Positions 13,123 through 21,111 of a stretch of 22,134 bases of DNA are shown one piece after another. The notes under the pieces are model-generated. The model ran no database searches. It was not told the DNA's origin and saw only the letters and a program-made list of their open reading frames with translations. How positions within the stretch are numbered: the first letter of the stretch is position 1; every line of letters starts with the position of its first letter. Origin of the DNA: Bacteroidota bacterium (GTDB lineage Bacteria; Bacteroidota; Ignavibacteria; Ignavibacteriales; Ignavibacteriaceae); assembly GCA_023433685.1 (NCBI GenBank), contig JAEYUD010000001.1:1-22134 (forward strand). Reading direction: 5' to 3'. The position numbers and the translations under genes were made by a program.

Positions 13123-14550
13123 TCAGCTTCTCCAGAAAATCTTGTATCTGGTAAAGAGTTTCACGATATAAGCCAGGGCGAGGGTTACAATCAAGCCTTT
13201 CAGGAAGCCAAGAAACGGTGTCGTAAAATATTGTGACATGAGCGTTTCAATTCCAAAAAGACCGAGCAGGGGTGTTATTAAATTTCCACCACCGGCGTAC
13301 GCGATCATGGGGTTCTGACCGGAATCTATCAACAGGCTCATCCACGCGCGTTTGCTGAAAAAGTCTATTACGATCGAAGCAAAAATGATGAAGAAAAGAG
13401 CCAGACCCGAGGTAAGGAAGTAGTAACTCATGGTTGAATGATCTTTCTTGATCCCGCCCTCAAATGGTTCAAGAAGAAAGCCGAGAACGAACCAGAATGC
13501 CCCCCAGATAAACAGTTCTTTAAGAATATTGAAGTATTTTCCCTCCATGTCACGGAGAATGTACCATGATATCGCCAGCATAAGCAGTCCGACAGCGAAC
13601 CCCTCCCACACCCAACGGTTGTAAAGAGTTACGAGTGAAACAACCGAAAAGCCCGCCATAAGTATGGCGAGAAGCACTGATTGACCCGCTTGGTCGCTGA
13701 ATTTTTCTTTAAGGTCATCACTTTTTAGTTGCATCATCTTTAAGATAATGTCACCGGCTATAGTTCCGGGAATGACCACAAAAAGGTACTTCAGAAAATT
13801 TACATTGAACACCCACCCTGATGGCTGGAGTGAAGCGATATCTTTAACAAAGCCCGATTCAGCACTGCTTGAGAGTCTGATGGCGAAGATCAGTGCCATA
13901 ATACCGAGGCGCCACATCCAATTCTCCCGTGTAAAAAGCCAGATTAGCGAGCCGGCAACAGAGACATTGGCAAGCACAGCGATGATAATGTCAAATCTTG
14001 AGAGCTTGAATCCTGAACCGTCGGGATAAGTTACCAAAGCCATTATAGCGACAATTCCCACTGTTCCCGCGCCACGCAACGCGTAAGTCCTTGTTTTTGA
14101 AAAGGATGCCGGGAACCGCCAGAATATCAGGAACAAAAACGCGAAACCAATCAGGGCGATCGCGTAAGTAATTGCATCAGGGCTCTTGCTTAAAACGTGA
14201 GGTCTCAAATGCTGGATTACTATAGCGAAGAAAGCGAGGAGCAACCCGCGTTTAAATATCTGAAGGATCAGATCAGTTGAAATTTTCCCTCCCTTTAATT
14301 TCTTTGAAAGGGCGAGAGGAAATGCTGCCCCCATCGCGAAAAGGAAAAAAGGGAAAACCAGATCAACCCAGGTTATGCCGGGAAGTGTCGGATCGAATTT
14401 GTGATCAGGTGGCGGAATCTGCGCGTGGTACATCCATCCCGGCAGGTTGCCCCAGGATATCCTTCCTGAAAGGATCATGGTAAGAATCGCGAAACCCCTC
14501 AACGCGTCGAGGGCGTATGACCTGAATACAGATGTGGTTTTCTCTTCCAC
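13123..14550 (-). CDS. Multi-pass membrane acyltransferase-like protein (COG4299, DUF5009, NagX/HGSNAT type)
   Basis: 475-aa integral inner-membrane protein with some ten to twelve hydrophobic segments. Seen: the N-terminal signature SYALDALRGFAIL (residues about 11-23), WVDLVFPFFLFAMGAAFPL (about 61-79), and near the C-terminus DSGQNPMIAYAGGGNL. These are hallmarks of the heparan-alpha-glucosaminide N-acetyltransferase-like family, which includes bacterial NagX. Members are thought to move acetyl groups across the membrane to amino sugars, or to take part in N-acetylglucosamine use; the substrate here is unknown. It lies 54 bp downstream of rnhB on the same strand, likely the last gene of a ubiA-rnhB operon, with a GGAGA site about 9 nt before the ATG. 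The gene ends next to a heptamer array. Confidence 0.85.
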   Translation of the reverse strand: MEEKTTSVFRSYALDALRGFAILTMILSGRISWGNLPGWMYHAQIPPPDHKFDPTLPGITWVDLVFPFFLFAMGAAFPLALSKKLKGGKISTDLILQIFKRGLLLAFFAIVIQHLRPHVLSKSPDAITYAIALIGFAFLFLIFWRFPASFSKTRTYALRGAGTVGIVAIMALVTYPDGSGFKLSRFDIIIAVLANVSVAGSLIWLFTRENWMWRLGIMALIFAIRLSSSAESGFVKDIASLQPSGWVFNVNFLKYLFVVIPGTIAGDIILKMMQLKSDDLKEKFSDQAGQSVLLAILMAGFSVVSLVTLYNRWVWEGFAVGLLMLAISWYILRDMEGKYFNILKELFIWGAFWFVLGFLLEPFEGGIKKDHSTMSYYFLTSGLALFFIIFASIVIDFFSKRAWMSLLIDSGQNPMIAYAGGGNLITPLLGLFGIETLMSQYFTTPFLGFLKGLIVTLALAYIVKLFTRYKIFWRS

Positions 14551-14604
14551 AATATTCTCCGTTACTGATTTAGCCGGTTTAATGTTAAAATGTAAAGTTT
14601 TCTG

Positions 14605-15222
14605 TCAAAATTGATCAAAAAGCCCGGGGGCGATTATATGATCGATGAAAGTCTTTCGATGGTAAAACGTCGGACCGTATTTCTTAAGCGCGGCAATGTG
14701 TTCTTTTGTCGGGTAGCCCATATTGTGTGACCAGCCATACTCCGGATGAATACGGTCAAGCTCCATCATTGCCCTGTCTCTGGCAACCTTTGCAATTATT
14801 GAAGCGGCGGCCACCGTCATCGACTTTGCATCACCCTTCACAATCGGGTGAAGTGGTACTGAAGATTCAAAACTTTTGTTGCCGTCAACAAGTATCACCC
14901 CCGGTTTTTCAGTCAGACTTTCCACTGATATTCTCATTGCTCTAAGAGATGCCTTGAGGATGTTAATTTTGTCGATCTCTTCAGCGTCAATCGCGGTGAA
15001 CCTGACAGAAATGGCAAAAGTATAAATCTTCTCCCAAAGTTCATCACGCTTTTTAGCTGTGAGTTTCTTTGAGTCGTTTATATCCGGCAGGTTAAAATTT
15101 TCAGGAAGTATCACCGCGGCTGCCATTACCGGACCGGCGAGTGGACCCCTGCCAGCCTCGTCGGTTCCCGCGAGGAATGGTGTCTCGTAAAGCTTTCTGT
15201 AATTATCGTCGAACTCTTTCAT
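14605..15222 (-). CDS. rnhB: Ribonuclease HII
   Basis: Removes RNA from RNA-DNA hybrids and single misincorporated ribonucleotides. Length is 205 aa. Seen: D21 and E22 in TDEAGRGPLAGP, D113 in ILVDGNKSF, and D149 in VARDRAMME, the four acidic residues of type-2 RNase H. The start is ATG 15222, overlapping the ubiA stop as ATGA, which implies translational coupling. A reading from 15291 would add 23 residues encoded inside ubiA and is not conserved-looking. All catalytic residues are present. Confidence 0.94.
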   Translation of the reverse strand: MKEFDDNYRKLYETPFLAGTDEAGRGPLAGPVMAAAVILPENFNLPDINDSKKLTAKKRDELWEKIYTFAISVRFTAIDAEEIDKINILKASLRAMRISVESLTEKPGVILVDGNKSFESSVPLHPIVKGDAKSMTVAAASIIAKVARDRAMMELDRIHPEYGWSHNMGYPTKEHIAALKKYGPTFYHRKTFIDHIIAPGLFDQF

Positions 15223-16097
15223 ATCCCCGCGATGATAGCCAGAATTCCGAGGATCATTATAAGTTTCAGGTGCCCGCTTACCTTGCCCCAATCTTTTTTC
15301 TCTTTCGCGCGTGAGATGTCACGGGTCACCGAAACTAAAGCCGGTGCCACTGAAACCGCGATTATCACAAGGTATTCTATCCTGTAAACTTCAAGGATGA
15401 AAGGAAGGATAGTAACCGCTATCAGAATAACAGTTAGAGATATCGCAAGTTTCCGCGAAGGCTCAACACCAAAGATCACCGGAAAGGTCCTGACCCTTTC
15501 GGCGAGATCACCTTCTATATCTTCTACATCTTTTACCACTTCCCTTATGAAATTAATCATGAAAGAGAAGATGAAGCGGATGAGGGCGTTGGAGTAGTTG
15601 TTCACAGTTGACGCGCCAAACACAAAAACCAGCCCGGTGAAAATAGAGACGGTTGCATTTCCGATCAGTGGAATATTTTTGAGAAAGTAAGAGTAAAAGA
15701 AGATGATGAAGGATGAACCGGCTGCTATCAAGGCGGGGATTATACCTGCCATTGAGGCAAAGAAAATACCAAATATTTTAGAGAATATATACAGACGTGT
15801 CGCCGTTGTAACCGTGACCTTTCCCGAGGGGAGGGGTCGGTCGGGGCGGTTTATCCGGTCGATCTCCACATCGAGAATATCATTTATTATGTTTCCACCG
15901 GCACCGATCAGCGCGGCGGAAACCCCGGTGATCACTCCAAAATAGAGTGTGGCGTGGTTTAACTCACCATTCCCGGCGATCAGTACAGAAATGAAACCGG
16001 TGACAAGCGTTATCAAAAAATTCACAGGTCTAAATAGAGTAAACAGCTTTAACCTCGCGAAGAATGGAAAAATTAGAATGATAAAACTCCGGGGCAA
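15219..16097 (-). CDS. UbiA prenyltransferase, digeranylgeranylglyceryl-phosphate synthase-like
   Basis: Membrane prenyltransferase, about 292 aa, with eight or nine hydrophobic segments. Seen: the first Asp motif NDILDVEID (residues 72-80) followed by RINRPDRPLPSG, and the second motif DVEDIEGD (190-197) followed by RVRTFPVIFG. The RINRPDRPLPSG and EGD..RTFP combination is typical of the archaeal lipid enzyme that adds a second geranylgeranyl chain to geranylgeranylglyceryl phosphate, and of its FCB homologs, rather than MenA or UbiA proper; the assignment is by motif memory. The start is uncertain. TTG 16097 is used; the frame is open to 16199, but that overlaps the divergent porin-like gene. 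A TATATTTG box overlaps this TTG (16095-16102), so a start further downstream is possible. Coupled to rnhB. Confidence 0.8.
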   Translation of the reverse strand: MPRSFIILIFPFFARLKLFTLFRPVNFLITLVTGFISVLIAGNGELNHATLYFGVITGVSAALIGAGGNIINDILDVEIDRINRPDRPLPSGKVTVTTATRLYIFSKIFGIFFASMAGIIPALIAAGSSFIIFFYSYFLKNIPLIGNATVSIFTGLVFVFGASTVNNYSNALIRFIFSFMINFIREVVKDVEDIEGDLAERVRTFPVIFGVEPSRKLAISLTVILIAVTILPFILEVYRIEYLVIIAVSVAPALVSVTRDISRAKEKKDWGKVSGHLKLIMILGILAIIAGI

Positions 16098-16171
16098 ATA
16101 TAAAAAACATATATTAAAATGTTGTTTTTTAATATTTTGCAATCGTTCAGAAATCACTAATTGAGGACACA

Positions 16172-17530
16172 ATGAAGAGAACATTACTCTTATTCTCACT
16201 TCTCGCGCTAATAACTTTTAACGTGAAGGCGCAGATGGAAAATTTTGAAGACTTCACCAAAGTACCCGGCGCGGGATCGGGCAACTTTTCCGGTGGTGCC
16301 GGACTCATCTGGATCGACGGGAAACCCCACTACAACCTCAGACTGACTCCCGATATCGGATTCAAAAAGTTTGGGCTGGGTCTCGATCTCAACCTGGAAT
16401 TCACTCCTGACGGTAAACTCCGTGATGAGAACTACAAGACGGCTTCTCAGGTTCTCTCGATCATCCGTTATGTAAGATATGGTCAGAAAAAAGACAATAT
16501 CTTCGCCAAGATAGGAATGGTCGACTACTACACTCTCGGTCAGGGTAACCTCATTTACATGTACACCAACAGCGCCAGTTTTGACAACAGAAAAACCGGT
16601 TTCAACCTTGATATCGACTTCGATAAGTGGGGCTTTGAGTCGATGTACAGCGATTTCGCTTCCGGAGGTGTCGGTGGTATCAGAGGTTATGTAAGGCCGC
16701 TCCGTCTTTCATCAGGTTCGGCAAAGATCCCGGTTCTGAGCGACCTTGAAATTGGTCTCTCATTCGCGGGTGACTTCAATAATAAAGCCAAAGTGCTTCC
16801 GGTTGTAAACCCTAACACCGGTATGCTCACAGGATTTGAGGAAAAGGGCTCGATGACCGGTTTCTCGTTCGACCTTGGTCTCCCAATTGTTAACAATGAC
16901 CTTGTAAGTCTTGACCTCTACACCAACTATACAAAAATGGTCGATTTTGGTTCAGGAGTTAACACCGGTTTCATGCTTAGTCTTAAAGGGCTTGGTCTTG
17001 TAACACTTTCAACAAAGTTTGAGAGAAGATTCAACGAAGGCAAGTACCTGCCCAACTATTTCGATGCCCTCTATGAGATCGAAAGATACCGCGAAACCAG
17101 TGGTGTCCCATCGGGCAAAGCCATGGCACTTGATGGTATTACAGAAACCGATAACGGCTGGTTTGGAGCTCTCAGAGCGGATGTTCTTAACTATGCCACT
17201 GTTTACGGCAGTTACCAAAGACTTGATAAAACCCCGAACAGCGGTATCCTTCAATTAAAAGCCGATCTTTCACCAAAAGACGGATCTTACGTTCTTTATG
17301 CCGGGTATGACAAAACCGGTATCCAGAGCGAATCCGAGCTTTTTACAACGGATGAGAGATCACACGCTTACATTGAAGCAGGCTACAAGCCTTATAAATT
17401 CCTCATCGTTTCATTGGTTTATCACTGGACCTTCCTCCCGATCTGGGACAGCTCAAACAAGGTTATCGGTTACGAACCACAGAAGAGGATCGAGCCAAGA
17501 GTAAGTTTTGTAATGCCGTTCAATTTCTAA
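16172..17530 (+). CDS. Outer-membrane beta-barrel protein, unknown substrate
   Basis: 452 aa. Residues 1-20 are a clear Sec signal peptide (MKRTLLLFSLLALITFNVKA, cleavage likely before the next Gln). The mature part alternates polar and hydrophobic residues in many short strands with Gly/Asp/Asn turns. The chain ends in VSFVMPFNF, a terminal Phe typical of barrels inserted by BAM. Conserved-looking blocks include KIGMVDYYTLGQGNLIYMY and YDKTGIQ. I do not recognise a named family; this resembles uncharacterised outer-membrane proteins of Chlorobi/Ignavibacteria. ATG 16172 has a GAGG stretch about 6 nt upstream. It is divergent from ubiA and monocistronic, with a hairpin after the stop. Confidence 0.78.
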   Translation: MKRTLLLFSLLALITFNVKAQMENFEDFTKVPGAGSGNFSGGAGLIWIDGKPHYNLRLTPDIGFKKFGLGLDLNLEFTPDGKLRDENYKTASQVLSIIRYVRYGQKKDNIFAKIGMVDYYTLGQGNLIYMYTNSASFDNRKTGFNLDIDFDKWGFESMYSDFASGGVGGIRGYVRPLRLSSGSAKIPVLSDLEIGLSFAGDFNNKAKVLPVVNPNTGMLTGFEEKGSMTGFSFDLGLPIVNNDLVSLDLYTNYTKMVDFGSGVNTGFMLSLKGLGLVTLSTKFERRFNEGKYLPNYFDALYEIERYRETSGVPSGKAMALDGITETDNGWFGALRADVLNYATVYGSYQRLDKTPNSGILQLKADLSPKDGSYVLYAGYDKTGIQSESELFTTDERSHAYIEAGYKPYKFLIVSLVYHWTFLPIWDSSNKVIGYEPQKRIEPRVSFVMPFNF

Positions 17531-17537
17531 GCAGGAT

Positions 17538-17568
17538 CAGTGGAAGTGAACCGTTACGGGTGCCACTG
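17538..17568 (+). terminator. Hairpin after the outer-membrane gene
   Basis: CAGTGG (17538-17543) / CCACTG (17563-17568), with further pairing inside (ACCG with CGGGT), starts 8 nt past the stop. It is followed by CTGTTTG rather than a T run. Plausible 3' end structure, weak as an intrinsic terminator. Confidence 0.4.
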
Positions 17569-17626
17569 CTGTTTGATTATCACTTGGATATTCAATAATT
17601 TTACTATCTAAAATATAATTTTTGTG

Positions 17627-17657
17627 GCGGCTTTTCCCGTGCTCCGGGGGAAGCCGC
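17627..17657 (+). other. GC-rich hairpin upstream of sdhC
   Basis: GCGGCTT..CCC pairs with GGGG..AAGCCGC (17627-17657), a strong stem in otherwise AT-rich DNA, 45 bp before sdhC. No T run follows, so it is probably part of the sdh mRNA leader or an mRNA 5' stabiliser. Role unknown. Confidence 0.45.
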
Positions 17658-17702
17658 TGATCTGTTAAAACTCTACAATTCATTTTTTCGGAGATCAATG
17701 CA

Positions 17703-18371
17703 ATGGGATGGTTTTTACGGTTCCTGAGCTCATCCATAGGTCAGAAACTGGTTTCAGGCTTTACAGGGCTCTTTTTAATATCCTTCCTGATCGTGCATCT
17801 TGCAGGCAACCTGCAACTTCTGAATCCGGATACAGAAGCCGCAAGAACGGCGTTCAACAAGTACTCGGAATTCATGTCGTCAAACCCTTTGATCCGCATT
17901 CTGGAGATCGGGCTGGTTCTCGGGTTTGTTTTCCATATGTTTACCGGCACAAAACTCTGGTTACAGAACAAGAGTGCCAGACCCGTGTCTTACGGCACAA
18001 GAAACGCGAACGCCAACAGCAAGTGGACTTCGCGCTCAATGATGCTCTCCGGCAGTATCATTGTGACATTTTTGATAATTCACCTCATAAACTTCTTTGC
18101 CAAAGCCCGTTTCGGGGGAGAGCATGACATGTTCAAGCTTGTCTCGGAAACTTTCAAAGACCCCGTCTATTCGGCATTTTATGTGTTGGCAATGATACTC
18201 CTCGGTTTACATCTGAATCATGGTTTCCAGAGCGCTTTCCAGACCTTCGGCATACTCGGAAAGAAGTTTGAAAAACTTATCAAAGGGCTGGGGCTCGGAA
18301 TAGCCGTGATCATCCCCCTCCTTTATGCTATCATTCCGCTCTACTTTTTATTCGGAAAAGGAGGTAACTAA
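17703..18371 (+). CDS. sdhC: Succinate dehydrogenase/fumarate reductase cytochrome b subunit (type B)
   Basis: Membrane anchor that carries two hemes and the menaquinone site. Length is 222 aa, with five hydrophobic helices: about 13-35, 62-82, 113-132, 152-170 and 192-216. Candidate heme-ligand histidines are seen in FLIVHLAG, GFVFHMF, FLIIHLINF and LGLHLNHGF. The single fused cytochrome (no SdhD) marks the Bacillus/Wolinella/Bacteroidetes type, which works with menaquinone. The ATG is preceded by GGAG at 17690-17693. Its TAA stop overlaps the sdhA ATG by one base, so translation is coupled. Confidence 0.93.
   Translation: MGWFLRFLSSSIGQKLVSGFTGLFLISFLIVHLAGNLQLLNPDTEAARTAFNKYSEFMSSNPLIRILEIGLVLGFVFHMFTGTKLWLQNKSARPVSYGTRNANANSKWTSRSMMLSGSIIVTFLIIHLINFFAKARFGGEHDMFKLVSETFKDPVYSAFYVLAMILLGLHLNHGFQSAFQTFGILGKKFEKLIKGLGLGIAVIIPLLYAIIPLYFLFGKGGN
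18360..18364 (+). promoter_or_regulatory. Strong Shine-Dalgarno of sdhA
   Basis: GGAGG lies 6 nt before the sdhA ATG (18371), inside the end of sdhC. It shows that this organism uses anti-Shine-Dalgarno pairing in at least some genes. Confidence 0.7.
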
Positions 18372-20284
18372 TGGCATTGGATTCCAGGATCCCTTCGGGA
18401 CCAATTGAAAAGAAGTGGTACGACCACAAGTTTAACCTGAAGCTCGTAAACCCGGCGAACAGAAGAAAACACAAGATTATCGTTGTTGGTACCGGTCTCG
18501 CGGGAGGTGCTGCCGCGGCGACACTTGGCGAGATGGGTTATGAGGTGTCGGCCTTTGCTTATCAGGATAGCGCGCGCCGTGCCCACTCTATAGCCGCACA
18601 GGGTGGTATTAACGCCGCAAAAAATTACAGAAATGACGGCGACTCGATCTACAGACTTTTTTATGACACCGTAAAAGGTGGTGATTACCGTGCCCGTGAA
18701 GCCAATGTTTACCGTCTTGCCGAGCTCAGTGTTGATATTATCGACCAATGCGTGGCGCAGGGTGTTCCTTTCGCCCGTGAATACGGCGGATATCTCGATA
18801 ACCGTTCATTCGGTGGTGCTCAGGTTTCCAGAACATTTTACGCGCGGGGCCAGACCGGTCAGCAACTGCTCCTCGGTGCTTACAGTGCCCTCTCACGTCA
18901 GGTGGGGCTCGGTACAGTAAAAATGTACGAGCGTCATGAAATTCTTGATGTGGTTGTGATCGACGGTAAAGCCCGCGGAATCATCGCCAGAAACATGGTT
19001 ACCGGCGAGCTTGAACGACACGCCGCTGATGCCGTGGTTCTTGCCACAGGCGGTTACGGTAATGTTTACTACCTCTCTACCAACGCGAAAGGTTGCAACA
19101 CAACCGCTATTTGGCGTGCTCACAAGAGGGGTGCATATTTTGGCAATCCCTGTTTCGTGCAGATTCACCCGACATGTATCCCCGTAAGTGGTGAACATCA
19201 GTCGAAGCTCACGCTTATGTCGGAGAGCCTCAGAAATGATGGCCGTGTCTGGGTTCCCCTTAAAGCAGGTGACACCCGTAAACCAAATGACATTCCCGAA
19301 GAGGAGAGGGACTACTATCTCGAGCGCCGTTACCCCTCGTTCGGTAACCTTGTACCCCGTGACGTGGCATCGCGCGCGGCCAAGCAGGTTTGCGATCAGG
19401 GAAGAGGTGTTGGTGCTTCCAAAATGGCAGTTTACCTCGACTTTGCCGACGCGATCAAACGCCAGGGCAAAGCAAAGATCGAAGAAAAATATGGCAACCT
19501 CTTTGACATGTATTATGAAATCACGGACGAGAACCCTTATGAAGTACCGATGAGGATCTATCCCGCGGTTCACTATACAATGGGCGGCTTGTGGGTTGAC
19601 TACAACCTTCAGACCACCATCCCCGGTCTTTTTGCTGCCGGTGAGGCAAACTTCTCCGACCATGGCGCGAACAGACTTGGAGCTTCTGCTCTTATGCAGG
19701 GGCTTGCTGACGGCTATTTTATTCTTCCTTACACGCTTGGCGGATATCTTGGCGGTACTCAACTTCCAAAAGTTACCACGGATGCTCCGGAGTTCGTGGA
19801 AGCCGAGAAGAACGTTAAAGGGATCGTCGACAGACTCCTTTCCGTTAAAGGAACAAAATCGGTTGACTATTTCCACAAGAAACTTGGAAAGATCATGTGG
19901 GACAAAGTCGGCATGGGCCGTAACGAACCGGGTCTAAGGGAAGCGATCACAGAGATTCGCGAGCTGAGAGATGATTTCTGGAAGAACGTAAGAGTGCTTG
20001 GTGAATCTGAAGAGCTTAACCAGTCACTTGAAAAAGCCGGAAGGGTTGCCGACTTCCTTGAACTCGCCGAACTTATGGCTGTTGACGCGCTTCAGAGGCG
20101 CGAGTCATGCGGTGGTCACTTCAGGGAGGAATCGCAAACCGAAGATAATGAAGCTAAACGTGATGATGAGAATTTCAGCTATGTGGCCGCCTGGGAGTTC
20201 ACCGGTGTGGGCGCTGAACCGCAACTGCACAAAGAAGAACTCAATTTCGAATACTGCAAACCAAGCCAGAGAAGCTACAAATAG
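18371..20284 (+). CDS. sdhA: Succinate dehydrogenase/fumarate reductase flavoprotein subunit
   Basis: Oxidises succinate to fumarate with covalently bound FAD. Length is 637 aa, as in type B enzymes. Seen: the dinucleotide fold VVGTGLAGGAAAA (near residue 40), the FAD-attachment His H72 in RRAHSIAAQGGINAA, the catalytic region HPTCIP and RDVASRA, HYTMGGLWVDYN, and the second FAD block AGEANFSDHGANRLGASALMQG. The C-terminal RRESCGGHFREE is also conserved. It overlaps sdhC by one base and is followed by sdhB after 15 bp. Whether it runs as a dehydrogenase or fumarate reductase in vivo cannot be told from sequence. Confidence 0.96.
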   Translation: MALDSRIPSGPIEKKWYDHKFNLKLVNPANRRKHKIIVVGTGLAGGAAAATLGEMGYEVSAFAYQDSARRAHSIAAQGGINAAKNYRNDGDSIYRLFYDTVKGGDYRAREANVYRLAELSVDIIDQCVAQGVPFAREYGGYLDNRSFGGAQVSRTFYARGQTGQQLLLGAYSALSRQVGLGTVKMYERHEILDVVVIDGKARGIIARNMVTGELERHAADAVVLATGGYGNVYYLSTNAKGCNTTAIWRAHKRGAYFGNPCFVQIHPTCIPVSGEHQSKLTLMSESLRNDGRVWVPLKAGDTRKPNDIPEEERDYYLERRYPSFGNLVPRDVASRAAKQVCDQGRGVGASKMAVYLDFADAIKRQGKAKIEEKYGNLFDMYYEITDENPYEVPMRIYPAVHYTMGGLWVDYNLQTTIPGLFAAGEANFSDHGANRLGASALMQGLADGYFILPYTLGGYLGGTQLPKVTTDAPEFVEAEKNVKGIVDRLLSVKGTKSVDYFHKKLGKIMWDKVGMGRNEPGLREAITEIRELRDDFWKNVRVLGESEELNQSLEKAGRVADFLELAELMAVDALQRRESCGGHFREESQTEDNEAKRDDENFSYVAAWEFTGVGAEPQLHKEELNFEYCKPSQRSYK

Positions 20285-20299
20285 GAAAGGAGCGAAAGT

Positions 20300-21040
20300 A
20301 TGAACTTTAAGTTGAAAATATGGCGTCAGAAAAACGCGAAAACTCCCGGTAAGTTCGTTGACTACACAGTGAACAATATTTCGGAAGACACATCTTTCCT
20401 TGAAATGCTTGACATCCTGAACGAAGACCTTATCGCGAAGAATGAAGAGCCGGTTGCGTTCGATCACGATTGCCGCGAAGGTATCTGCGGGATGTGCAGC
20501 CTGCACATCAGCGGAAGACCGCACGGTCCGAGAGAGAAAGTCACTGCCTGTCAGCTTTTCATGAGGAGTTTTGGAGATGGTGAAGTGATCACGGTTGAGC
20601 CGTGGCGTGCCAAGCCATTCCCTGTGATAAAAGATTGCATCGTTGACCGTTCGTCTTTCGACAGGATCATGCAGTCGGGTGGATTCGTTTCCGCTTCCAC
20701 CGGATCAGCACCTGACGGAAACGCGATACCGATACCCAAGAGGGATGCCGATCTCGCGATGGACGCGGCGGCCTGCATCGGATGTGGTGCCTGCGTGGCA
20801 GCCTGCAAAAATGCTTCTGCAATGCTCTTTGTGGCGGCAAAGGTTTCACACCTCGGGCATCTGCCACAAGGCAAAGTGGAGAGAAAAGAGCGTGTTCTGA
20901 ATATGATAGCTCAGATGGACAAGGAAGGTTTTGGTTCATGTACCAACACTTATGCTTGCGAAGCGGAATGCCCCAAAGGTATCTCCGTTTCCCATATCGC
21001 TTTCCTTAACCGGGAGTATCTCAAAGCGAGTCTTTCATAA
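20300..21040 (+). CDS. sdhB: Succinate dehydrogenase/fumarate reductase iron-sulfur subunit
   Basis: Carries electrons from FAD to the quinone site. Length is 246 aa. Seen: [2Fe-2S] ligands C58, C63, C66 (DCREGICGMC) and C84; the second cluster CIGCGACVAAC (C159, C162, C165, C169); and CTNTYACEAECPKG (C214, C220, C224) completing the 3Fe-4S and 4Fe-4S sites. This is the complete three-cluster set of a type B enzyme. An AAAGGAG site precedes ATG 20300. The operon ends at the terminator at 21060-21103. Confidence 0.95.
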   Translation: MNFKLKIWRQKNAKTPGKFVDYTVNNISEDTSFLEMLDILNEDLIAKNEEPVAFDHDCREGICGMCSLHISGRPHGPREKVTACQLFMRSFGDGEVITVEPWRAKPFPVIKDCIVDRSSFDRIMQSGGFVSASTGSAPDGNAIPIPKRDADLAMDAAACIGCGACVAACKNASAMLFVAAKVSHLGHLPQGKVERKERVLNMIAQMDKEGFGSCTNTYACEAECPKGISVSHIAFLNREYLKASLS

Positions 21041-21059
21041 TCCATAATTATTTGATAAC

Positions 21060-21103
21060 GGGCTGTCGGAGATCGATCATTCATTGGTCAGGCAGCCCTT
21101 TTT
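21060..21103 (+). terminator. Intrinsic terminator of the sdhCAB operon
   Basis: GGGCTGTC (21060-21067) pairs over 8 bp with GGCAGCCC (21091-21098, one G-T pair), then TTTTT. The 23-nt loop contains GATCGATC, which can pair on itself. It starts 19 bp after the sdhB stop and ends 8 bp before the next gene. Confidence 0.75.
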
Positions 21104-21111
21104 GTTAGTGT

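Noticed and set aside
12924..13154. 76-aa plus-strand frame containing PRITRMTRIYTE
   Set aside because: It overlaps the dnaG end in another frame and is mostly translated 9-mer and heptamer repeat.
17627..17657. Intrinsic terminator before sdhC
   Set aside because: Strong stem but no T run on either side; listed only as a hairpin.
18893..19876. 327-aa open frame on the minus strand inside sdhA
   Set aside because: Antisense to a fully conserved flavoprotein gene; composition is that of a shadow frame and no motif is recognisable.
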